Shown: piece after piece, positions 9,389 to 19,300 of the stretch | Layout: each line of letters starts with the position of its first letter | Numbering within the stretch: position 1 is the stretch's first letter | NCBI GenBank assembly: GCA_030248215.1 | Contig: JASANG010000033.1 | Span: 62,001 to 126,000 of the forward strand | From: Enoplolaimus lenunculus | Taxonomy: Eukaryota; Nematoda; Enoplea; Enoplida; Thoracostomopsidae | Direction: 5' to 3' | Length of the DNA: 64,000 bases | Notes under the pieces: generated by a model | The model's input: the letters and a program-made list of their open reading frames with translations, nothing else | Told to the model about the DNA's origin: nothing | Database searches by the model: none | Position numbers and translations under genes: made by a program

Positions 9389-11187
9389 TTGGCGTGAAAT
9401 CGACCGTTGGGGTGAAACGGACAATTGGGGTGAAACCAACAGTTGGGGTGAAACCAACCGTTGGGGTGAAACTAACCGTTGGGGTGAAACCCACCGTTGG
9501 GGTGAAACCAACCGTTGGGGTGAAACCAACTGTTGGGGTGAGACCAACCGTTGGAGTGAGACCAACCGTTGGGGTGAAACCAACCGTTGGGGTGAAACCA
9601 ACCGTTGGGGTGAAACCAACCGTTGGGGTGAAACCAACCGTTGGGGTGAAACCAACCGTTGGGGTGAAACCAACTGTTGGGGTGAGACCAACCGTTGGGG
9701 TGAGACCAACCGTTGGGGTGAAACCAACCGTTGGGGTGAAACCAACCGTTGGGGTGAAACCAACCGTTGGGGTGAAACCAACCGTTGGGGTGAAACCAAC
9801 CGTTGGGGTGAGACCAACCGTTGGGGTGAGACCAACCGTTGGGGTGAGACCAACCGTTGGGGTGAGACCAACCGTTGGGGTGAAACCAACCGTTGGGGTG
9901 AAACCAACCGTTGGGGTGAAACCAACCGTTGGGGTGAAACCAACCGTTGGGGTGAAACCAACCGTTGGGGTGAAACCAACCGTTGGGGTGAAACCAACCG
10001 TTGGGGTGAAACCAACCGTTGGGTGAAACCAACCGTTGGGGTGAAACCAACCGTTGGGGTGAAACCAACCGTTGGGGTGAAACCAACCGTTGGGGTGAAA
10101 CCGACCGTTGGGGTGAAGCCAACCGTTGGGGTGAAACCAACCGTTGGGGTGAAACCAACCGTTGGGGTGAAACCAACCGTTGGGGTGAAACCAACCGTTG
10201 GGGTGAAACCAACCGTTGGGGTGAAACCAACCGTTGGGGTGAGACCAACCGTTGGGGTGAAACCAACCGTTGGGGTGAGACCAACCGTTGGGGTGAGACC
10301 AACCGTTGGGGTGAAACCAACCGTTGGGGTGAAACCAACCGTTGGGGTGAAACCAACCGTTGGGGTGAAACCAACCGTTGGGGTGAAACCAATCGTTGGG
10401 GTGAAACCAACCGTTGGGGTGAAACCAAGCGTTGGGGTGAAACCGACCGTTGGGGTGAAACCAACCGTTGGGGTGAAACCAACCGTTGGGGTGAAACCAA
10501 CCGTTGGGGTGAAACCAACCGTTGTCGTGAAACCAACCGTTGGGGTGAAACCAAGCGTTGGGGTGAAACCGACCGTTGGGGTGAAACCAACCGTTGGGGT
10601 TAAACCAACCGTTGGGGTGAAACCAACCGTTGGGGTGAAACCAACCGTTGGGGTGAAACCAACCGTTGGGGTGAAACCAACCGTTGGGGTGAAACCAACC
10701 GTTGGGGTGAAACCAACCGTTGGGGTGAAACCAACCGTTGGGGTGAAACCAACCGTTGGGGTGAAACCAACCGTTGGGGTGAAACCAACCATTTTGGTGA
10801 AACCAACCGTTGGGGTGAAACCAACCGTTGGGGTGAAACCAACCGTTGGGGTGAAACCAACCGTTGGGGTGAAACAAACCGTTGGGGTGAAAACGATCGT
10901 TGGGGTGAAACAAACCGTTGGGGTGAAAACGATCGTTGCGGTGAAACAAACCGTTGGGGTGAAACCAATCCTTCGGGTGAAACAAATTGGTGGGGTGAAA
11001 TTAACCGTTGGGGTGAAACCAACCGTTAGGGGAATCCAACCGTTGGGGTGAAACCAACCGTTGGGGTGAAACAAACCGATGGCGTGAAACCAACCGTTGG
11101 GGTGAAACTAACCGTTGGGGTGAAACCCACCGTTGGGGTGAAACCAACCGTTGGGGTGAAACCAACCGTTGGGGTGAACCCGACCGT
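9389..11187. repeat. 18-bp minisatellite, about 100 copies
   Basis: The unit is AACCGTTGGGGTGAAACC, tandemly repeated with scattered substitutions (GAGACC, AAGCG, GACCG, AACTG variants) and one 17-bp unit near 10020 that shifts the reading frame. The unit is a multiple of three and has no stop codon in five or six frames, so long frames appear on both strands; their NRWGET-, VGVKPT-, LVSPQR- and HPNGWF-type translations are by-products. Variant patterns recur at 8 units (9527 and 9671) and 7 units (10426 and 10552), showing higher-order block duplication. Both borders carry the same ACTAACC/CCCACC unit pair. The last units before 11187 decay. Confidence 0.95.
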
Positions 11188-11189
11188 AA

Positions 11190-12027
11190 AGCCCTATAAA
11201 GAGTACCTATAAAGTTATAATCGTATAAAATTACTTAGCTAACGGGTAAAAAGTGCTGAACCAAAATGGAAAATTTCGTGCACTTTCTGGTAGGAGTTTT
11301 TTGACCGTAACTACTGAAGGCCACGTTCGTTTGGCAAATCCTTTGGCACAGATATTCCCGACGGACCAGGATATCAGTGTACAAAATTTAAACGAAACAG
11401 GTCTGATGTTACCTGAGTACCAACATGCAAACTAAACTGAAAATACGCACTTGAGAAGCGCGAACCATATATATGAACACTATCGTGTTCATATGATTTG
11501 TCATTTTTAGCAAACATTTGTAAAATGTTGTTAAATGTTTTGGTTTCACGTTTATTTTTTTTTACGAAATCTTGGCAATTTTTCATCAAAATTGTATAAG
11601 TTAAAACGAAACGCACCCAAAAATAAACTGTAAAGATATGGAAATTTCAGTACCGAATTGGCCGGAAGTTCCGGCAGAAATAGTACCGGTGCCGAATGCA
11701 GTCCTCTGGTTGCACGCTGGATACTACTGGACTTGTTCTTAGTTAACGTATATTTCACGAGGTCGTTTGTTGTTGAATTCTATACTCGGTTTAAAACGAT
11801 TGGTATAGCTTCTAAACGTAACAATATATACCATTATAAAAATGCTTGATAATTTTTAAAATTTGCGTATTTTCCGGACGGTCAAACATTCGGTTGGCCG
11901 GCCGGTAGAAAAAATTGTAATTGCACAACACTAGCTTCGGTCGAGGGAATCTTATCTTGTTTAGGGTTCCTTGAAATCATAGGGGCTTGGGGGGCGGTAG
12001 CCTGGTAACCTGATTTATATGCAGTAA
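11190..12027. other. Spacer between minisatellite and right inverted-repeat arm
   Basis: There is no recognisable gene. A 60-codon frame at 11253-11435 (MLNQNGKFRALSGRSFLTV at its start) has no family I know and no clear splice partners. From 11640 to 11935 the sequence is rich in CCGGAA and GGCCGGCCGG words and ends with TTGCACAACACTAGC. That ending resembles, inverted, the TAGTGCTATGC ... CCGGCC stretch at 6918-6950, so a further repeat family probably brackets the locus. Confidence 0.4.
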
Positions 12028-12670
12028 ACACATGTGTAGCCAGGGGGGTTTCAAGTGTTAAGTCGACCCGTTTGGGCTTAGAAGTTTAGTTAAATATACT
12101 GTGTCCGGCTTACTTAGACCTAAAAATTTTACTTGCGGTTATATACATTACACCTATTTATTTCTGACATTTTGCGGCAATGACTCCGAACTCATTCGAA
12201 ACTGTACTCTCACCTCACAGCTATCACACATAAACCTAAACTAGCTTCATTTATGTTAAGCCTAGCTATAAACATTTTAATTTTGAAAATCCTCATTGAT
12301 CGGCTAGAAAATTTGAGATGATTCAGTCCGATTACATTATTATTCCCGTTATTATTGTTTAAAAACATTTCTATTTACTTCCGTGAAAGATTGTACTATA
12401 TTTTTGTAAAGGCAATAGAACAAAGATTATCTGAACTCTGAAGCGCTTTATCTCACCGCACGAGCTGTCTAGAATACAACTGCAACCGAAGTAGTTTCAA
12501 TTAGTGAATAAATCTTAACATTGACTCAACTAGTGAATAAATTTTAACATTGACTATAATGATAAAAGTTGGCAACATTTCAGATTTCAGCTGAACGTTT
12601 TTGAATCGAAATATAATTATGATTAAAAATATTAAATTAATGATGTCACAAAGTTGTTAGCCTTACCCGC
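12028..12670 (-). repeat. Right arm of the large inverted repeat
   Basis: The reverse complement is colinear with 7020-8078 through at least six matching blocks, minus three insertions found only in the left arm. Together the arms bracket 8079-12027, which contains the palindrome and the minisatellite. Long inverted ends around tandem repeats recall foldback or Galileo-type elements. No transposase is present between the arms, so this remains an inference. Confidence 0.72.
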
Positions 12671-12830
12671 ATATCTGTAACGAAAAATAGTGAGATATTT
12701 ACGTTATTTATAACTAATTTTGAGTGTACAAATAACAAAATTACCGTTATTTCTATAACGGAAACAGACACGGACCCCTATTTTTACCGGAAACGAAAAT
12801 GGATATCCGGTTACCACCCTGCTATATGCA
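12671..12830 (+). repeat. Interspersed repeat fragment (CATATCTGTAA ... GGATATCCGGTT)
   Basis: Words CCGCATATCTGTAACGAAAAA, TTACGTTATTTATAACTAATT and ATGGATATCCGGTTACC match in order the copy at 14040-14186. This is the 3' half of the repeat family whose 5' half flanks the LINE at 3080-3284. It ends about 100 bases before the INIP start codon. Confidence 0.55.
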
Positions 12831-12927
12831 TAATCACAACGTGATGTGTCCATTTTCAGATTTTGTTTTTTTTAAATTTGACTGATTTTAACGAAATTGA
12901 TTTTTTCAAATTTTATATAAATCGTAA

Positions 12928-13227
12928 ATGGCAAATAATAAACAAACAGTGGAAAATCGCCGCATACTCGAAGAGCTACAGCAGCAACGAAGGCAAATGA
13001 TGTCGAAACAGTCTTTCGCATCAAGCACATCGTCCACGCTTTCATCAGCAAGTTATTCTGCAGGCGCAGACATAACTTTTGATCATGCGAATTCTTCGCA
13101 ACGGCAAGCAATACAACACGCGTTGAACAATACATGTATGTCGTTTGTGCCACAAGATTCAAGTCATGGAAATACCATTATTCCAGTGATACCGCGAGTT
13201 GGACCGAGGAATGTTGCACAAAACTGA
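12928..13227 (+). CDS. INIP: INIP / SOSS complex subunit C-like, intronless
   Basis: A single 99-codon frame, close to the 104 residues of human INIP. SOSS-C is the small subunit that binds the INTS3-SSB complex on single-stranded DNA and promotes double-strand break signalling and repair in the nucleus. The recognisable core is the C-terminal half: QAIQHAL followed by FVPQDSSHGNTIIPVIPRV (residues about 72-92), matching the LQHAHAHSSGYFITQDSAFG and LILPVLPR stretches of the human protein. The N terminus keeps the NRRILEELQQQRRQMM helix, equivalent to NRVAILAELDKEKRKLL. The ATG at 12928 is the first in frame and gives the expected length. A TTTTCAG at about 12853-12859 could be a splice acceptor for an upstream noncoding exon or a trans-spliced leader. 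Both flanks are transposon sequence. Confidence 0.85.
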   Translation: MANNKQTVENRRILEELQQQRRQMMSKQSFASSTSSTLSSASYSAGADITFDHANSSQRQAIQHALNNTCMSFVPQDSSHGNTIIPVIPRVGPRNVAQN

Positions 13228-13850
13228 GTGTGTAAGTAAATACGATAGAAACGTTTTGATTTGGCTACGAAATTGTCGTTGATACTTGATTTGAAACGCC
13301 AGGCGTGACGTTTGAGCTATATGTGTTTTTCGTGACGTTTGATCTATATATGTGTTTTATTTGTGGTAATGTATATAAATGGGCACCGGATATCCGGATG
13401 TGAAAAATGTCTTAATATACAAAGATTCCAATAACTCTGCCAACGAAGTATGTATGCAATTGCAAGTTCTTCAGCGATTGGTATATGGGCCCATAGAACA
13501 GGGCCGGAACAGTATATTTTGGGTCTAAATAGGGTCCATCATTATTCAACAATATTGTAAATATTAACTTTCAAGCTTTTAAACAGAGACGGAAGTGATG
13601 TGTAAGACCTCGTGGGCACGGCAGATTTGGAGAACCCATTATGCCAAACAATCAGATGATTTTGTTTCAACGTTGAAATTTTACTTAAACGTAGACTGAA
13701 TTTTGTTCGGCAGATGAACAAACAAACTATTCAGTGTAGAATTGTAGTAAATGCTAATCATGTATATTACAGTGAACAGATAGGCACGTTTGATCGTAGG
13801 GCCTCGGGAAGCGTTTGAAAAAGTAGTGTTGTAAGCAGTGTGTAAACAGA
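13228..13850. other. Downstream of INIP: short tandem repeat and transposon relics
   Basis: No gene seen. A roughly 28-bp unit beginning CGTGACGTTTGA is present twice at about 13308-13365. TGGGCACCGGATATCCGG at 13380-13397 matches the ends of the ATGGGCA family at 27337-28175. I see no clear AATAAA signal close to the INIP stop. Confidence 0.4.
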
Positions 13851-14190
13851 TAGTAAACATAACGGAATCTGGCAGTGATTAAAATAAACGGAAGCGGAGA
13901 ACGGATATTGAGGTCTAAAAATTTAAAGAGCTTTTATTTATATATGCCAACATGCTTTTCAGTTTTAAAGAAAAAAGCGGATGCGTCAAAATTTTAAAGA
14001 TTTTAGATGAATGTCGTCATTTCATTTCATATCGAACAATTGCAGCATATCTGTAATGAAAAACTGCTTGGTATTACGTGATTTATAATTAATTTGGAGC
14101 ATAAAAATGACAAAAATTCCGGCGTTTCAGTAGCGAAGACGGACATCAATTTTTAGCGGAAACGGATATCCGGTTTAGCCCTGCTTTTAA
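13850..14190 (+). repeat. Interspersed repeat, fullest copy of the family split by the LINE
   Basis: Contiguous copy running from AAACGGAAGCGG near 13890 through AGATTTTAGATGAATGTC and GCATATCTGTAATG to ACGGATATCCGGTTTAGC near 14180. Parts of it match 3080-3284 and 12671-12830. It has no coding sequence; the class is unknown. Confidence 0.5.
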
Positions 14191-14889
14191 GGCTGAGTGC
14201 AAATATACCTATTAAATGTCTTCAATTTTTTGTTTGCTTGCATAACTGAGTAAATCAAGCTTGTTTTGGCGGTACAAATTTTTCGGATTTGATTTGGTAC
14301 AACGGTACGGCATGTTAGCCTAACGCTGTTGATTGTTGCCTTTAATTGTATATGCAGGATGTAAAGCAGGTTAGGTATATATAACGGCCGGGGTAAAAAC
14401 CGAAGATTTGGCTCAGGCAGAAAATCGACCTCCGAATACGGTAAAATTTCTGCCGGAGGTTGCATAGTTTTACAAAACTTGCGTCAGGGGAGCTTAGCCC
14501 CTCTGGAAAAATTTTGGCCCCCCTCGAAGATTTTCAATCTTGCTTGTATTAAAGACGGTCCTAATTTGTCTGAAAGTTAACTAAAATTGACGCGCAGAAT
14601 ATATTAGAAATTTTTGGAAGAAATACGCAAGCTAATTATGTTTCCTGTGGGGGACGAGGTCCTAGGGGGAAAGTCAAAATATATGACTAAAATTAGTTTT
14701 AGTTTAATTTTTCCATGGGTAAAAATGCGAAGTTAGTATTTTTATCCGGGAAAAGGACAAAATAGTCGGGGCGAAATCCTTATTGGGAGAAATTAAACTA
14801 ACACCGGAACTGGAAATACCGAATATAATTGTTACGGAAAATTCATTTATAAAGCTATTTTATTGCTTTTGATGGGAAAATAGGTTTGT

Positions 14890-15045
14890 CAGAGCTGCAC
14901 GGTCGGGGCGACCCCTTTCTCCGAAGCACTTCGAATATACATGTTTTATCTCTAAATTTCTCCGAGGCCTATGGCAACGCCGGGAATCGAACCTCGGAGT
15001 CAAGCCTGGTACCCATATACCACGCGGTCGATTTTATACTTGTCT
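14890..15045 (-). repeat. tRNA-derived SINE-like fragment
   Basis: On the minus strand, ACCGCGTGGTATATGGGTA is followed at tRNA-like distance by GAGGTTCGATTCC, a good pol III B box. There is no complete acceptor stem, so it is not a working tRNA. Sequence downstream on the same strand continues with non-tRNA body. It is probably a SINE head. Confidence 0.5.
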
Positions 15046-15579
15046 CTAGTACTATGTGCACATGTATGTATGTGTCTTACATTACATACACAATGCACAT
15101 GTAGATACTGTGCCACATATACCAACAAGGTTAATTATAATTAGCAATACGAATACCTGCTTGTGCTGAACAGCATACAAGTGACATTGCTTATTTTGAA
15201 ACACATGGTCATCGTTTTTGTTTGAAAACCTTCAATACAGGTTCAAATACAGTAGCAGAGAAACGTATGGTAAATTATGGAGTGACAATTTTAGAAAAAT
15301 AAGTTAGGATGAATATGCTAACTTTTTTCAATTTTCGAATGTGAAAAATTTTCAATACCAAAAACTCGGAAGATTTTTGTGAAAAAATACCGTTACCTGA
15401 ACCGGATAATGTGAAATACCGAATTTTTACCACAGGAAGATAAAAAACATAGTTGTTTTATATTCAAGACTAAATTTTCTGAATTTTATGTATGTAAAAA
15501 GTTGCTCCATTTATATTCTTAGTAGTGTATATAAATTATCAAATTTTAAGGATGTTTTGGGTTGAGCTCAGGCTCCCCA

Positions 15580-15668
15580 ATCTTAAACACTGCTCTCAGT
15601 GTGTGTATTGCTCGTACAATATTGTATTTTGTTGCTCATAGTATACTCTATGAGTGAAAGGGTTACTG
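15580..15668 (-). mobile_element. Truncated end of a TTAA-type miniature element
   Basis: ACTGCTCTCAGTGTGTGTAT, CAATATTGTATT and CTATGAGTGAAAGGGTTA match in inverse orientation the left end of the complete element at 36050-36322. Only the first 85 or so bases of that end are present. Confidence 0.6.
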
Positions 15669-16366
15669 TTCCGCCCCTGTTTATCTACTACTGATTTTAG
15701 AACTTCCTAAACTTTAAGTATTACCATAAAGTTGGTTTCAACCTTATCGAGAAATCTCGACAATTAACGCTTCCGGATTAACTGCTCCAAAGCTGCAAAC
15801 CAATACAACACGGGGCACTTTTTTCACAAAATGTTCACTCTCGAAATTGCCAGAACCTCCGGAAAACTTCCACTGAAGCCAGAGGTCCATTTTTGCCGGA
15901 GCCGGAGACAAATTTTCCGTTGTACTCCAGCTTTGATGGTTCAAACTTCTTAACGATGGTACGGAAAGTGCTATAATAAAATGTCGTGTCACAACAAACA
16001 TTAGCTAACAGCTCAATAACAGTCAAAAACAAATCTTTTAAATAAAGACTATATATAAGAATCGGGCAGACATATAACAATATACAAGACAACGAATGCA
16101 CTCAGGTCAACACAAAATTTCGTCAACATATACGTAGACAATCGGTTTTTATGAATACGCATAGTTCGACCTAAAATAAAATATATAATTGAACGTTTTG
16201 AGAGAACAGGGCTGTAGGAAGCTGCACGATTGCATACATTTTTCCATAAGAAGTGTTTTGATTTGTACAAGACAAGTTCTAAAAAACAGGTGCGATTGCC
16301 ACTTCAACAGCCTAACTTTTGTCGATTTTCAATAAATAAATTCATACAATAATTCTAATGTATTGT

Positions 16367-19300
16367 TCAAAGCTGCTTCGCTTGGCACCGCGGCGATTTG
16401 GAATGTAGCTTTTTGAGTATGGAATCAAAATGATTATCCGGAAATACTGTCACCAAAAGTCGTTCCAGCAAAACATAGCACAATCGGCGATTCAAATGCG
16501 CATTTTGTAACGTCTCAAATACCAACATTATTCCGCGGCGCGTAGTTTCATTTCCAATTAGCAGTCGTAATTCATCTGCAAATATATAAACAACATCTGG
16601 TTAGTGGGATAGAAGTTGGACTGCACGTCACTGCACACACGAAAAACACTACTTGTCGCACACTTTTTTCACAAAATATGAAGTGAGTGTAAACGACTTA
16701 AGAAAGTTACACCAAACTAATCAATGTGCATTGGAAATTGAATATTGTTACACTGCTAACAATACTGTGCTATCCCATGCAAAAGCCGTGTTTAATTTGG
16801 TGAATTTAGACTTACTACAATTTTTAGACCAGAAATATGAGTTGAATCTGATGGTAATGTTAGTTTTCCCGTATGTCCACAGATAACGTCACAAACACGC
16901 ATGCGCAGCGTAAAAATCATGTATTCCCAAGTTTAAAACCGTAAATATCCAGTAAAAATCAGAAATGTTGAGGACATACTAGGTTTTTACCAATACATTT
17001 CGCGAAAAATAGTTTATGACGGTTGGGTCAAAAATTGACCGTTAAAAACCGTGTATGTTTGTAATTTCTACGTAAACGCTGGTGTATGGCTTACCAATTT
17101 TAGACTTTTGCATAATGCAATTTGAAATATTTTGACTTAAATGCTGGAGCATCTCGGCGGAGGTACGGAATATGGACCCCTGGGAATTTAATAAAAATAG
17201 TTCATTTTATAGATTTTGACGTACTGAGTTCAACGGTGCCATTTTTAGCGCTACAGGGTACCCGGTTCACTAATTATATCAATTTCAATTTTACCTTTTT
17301 ACCATTATAAGACATGTACAAACAACAATCAAATTTGTGTAAGGAATTAACCTGTTAAGCTTATATTTTACGAACATGTGAAACGTAGATACTTCCTGTC
17401 TCAATCTAAGTTGAATTCAGCTCGTCGAGATTTATAGGATGGACCCCTTTTAATCAAAATCCTAGGGGGTCCAGATTCCGTACCTCCGCCGAGCATCTCC
17501 AGTGGCGGGTTCAGGAGTGATGGAAGGTGTATACCCAACCAACACTGCCGAGTTAAAAAAATATTGCGAAAAATCCATATATGCCCATATCTAAATTAAA
17601 ATACACGGTTTTTTCTCCAAATTAGACTGAAAACATGGACTTACACTGTTTATAATTTGACATACACGGTTCATGATCTGCAAGGTTAAACCAACTCCCA
17701 TTTTGAAAAGTGGTGTAAGTCCACAAACTTTAGTAATTAGTAAACTATTTTTCACTAAATTCATTGGGACTAATGAAACTTTGACCGGTGCTTAACTTTG
17801 TAGAGAAAATTAATCCTGCAAAATTTTAAGACCGCCAATTGAAAATCAATGAATTATTGATTGAAACGCAAAACCTTCAATGTCTCGAAAGTTTCTTTCA
17901 TGTTCAAACACGGTTTTTGTACGGGTCGCCAGAATAAATATCAGTTATGTGTTAAATTTATAGCAGACATCAATTGATTAATAATTTGTAGTCGTTTCCT
18001 GTCTTACACATCAATGAAAATCAAGCTTTGTCCGGTATTAAAATAATCAATCAAATCGGATGCTTAAACAAAAAAACCAGGTAGTTAGTACCTGGTAATG
18101 CTGCGATCATTTTAGCTTTCGCAACAACTCGTGTACGCATCTGTACGTCGTGAGGCCTTGGTCGTGGAATTGCTTCCGCAAGCCTTCCGTTTGGCCAAAA
18201 ATATTGTCTGAAATTATTTTTAATAACATCTTGACGCGTCAACGATGATACGTAAACAATAGAAAAATATTCAAATTTAGAAACGTTTCAAAAATTTCAC
18301 TAATATTATAAAGTTTTCGCTCAACGCTTGTTGTACACCTAGTAACATACTAAACATACTTAAACTCAAAGAATGCAAATTACACGGGTTTTAGCGAACG
18401 CACACTAAGTGTCCATAACGCAATAGAAGATGACTATTCGTTTGCAAATCTATTCACATTTCAAAAGTTTTAATATCGAGATGGAAGGAAAACGTACTTG
18501 AAAGCTTTTAGAAACTCTGCAACTTGAGCTTCGTTTGTGAGCCATGCAACAAAATCAACGATTTTACTGAAGAATAAACCTCGACAAAATAACATAATAA
18601 CACGTTTCTTAACAGTCAGACACACGAAAAATGCCGTTTGTTTCAAACGGAAACCAAGAATTAGTAGTCTAAATCGTGTAACAGTCACACACACAAAAAA
18701 TGCCGTTTGTTGCAAACTGAATACAGAATTAGTAGTCTAAATCGTGTACCGTCAATGAAAACATTACATCAACGTTATTTTTAATTGCACGGTTATAAGT
18801 TTCAGCATCAAATAATTGTTGCGCTATACTCGCCACACAACACCGTACGCAGTCCGCGAGTTACCACACGCTGTCACACGACACGAAAAATTATATAGCA
18901 ACCCTAATACCTGCGCGAGCAATTCGTATAAAAATACCACTATACCGATTAATACTGCTTCCAAATGTCGCTCGAATGAGACCTTGAAGAAAGTTGACTA
19001 GACGTCGCCGAAACCACGTATTCCGTTGGCGTAAATTGAACACTTCGTCGGTTAGAAGTAACAAAATCCGAAGTGGAATGTTGTCGGCAGGGCTGTCCGA
19101 ATCCAAAACAGACGCACCTACGCGACCTTCAGGGCTTGACATCGATTCCACGCTTGTTGATGCAGCGTCAGGCAAATGAGGAGAATTTTCGTGAAACCCG
19201 CTTGCCGCATCTGTTGCACTCTTTATAAAAGAATGTTCTACATAAAGCTCAAGTAAAAACGAAGCTATCATAACAGCAAATTTGTACCAGAATTGATACC

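Larger units (their letters stand above)
14191..16366. other. Intergenic between INIP and SNX13 3' ends
   Basis: No exon-like sequence. The stretch is a mosaic of decayed repeats: CCGGAGGTTGC wording at 14380-14470, a TTTTGGCCCCCCTCGAAGAT piece at 14505-14530 related to 44940-44985, a TTATAAAGCTATTTTATTGC piece related to 38210-38240, a tRNA-derived fragment, and one end of a TTAA-type element. SNX13 is convergent with INIP here; I see no poly(A) hexamer for SNX13. Confidence 0.4.

Noticed and set aside
9312-11074. Very long open frames (up to about 570 codons) on both strands with HPNGWF, TPTVGF, RWGETN or VGVKPT repeats
   Set aside because: They are by-products of a stop-free 18-bp minisatellite. 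Several frames on both strands are equally open, a one-base deletion near 10020 passes without compensation, and no signal peptide, splice structure or flanking exon supports any frame.
9389-11187. CRISPR-like array
   Set aside because: The repeats are contiguous 18-bp units without spacers, in a eukaryotic context.
12872-13162. 96-codon minus-strand frame across the INIP gene
   Set aside because: Shadow of the INIP frame on the opposite strand, with no family resemblance.
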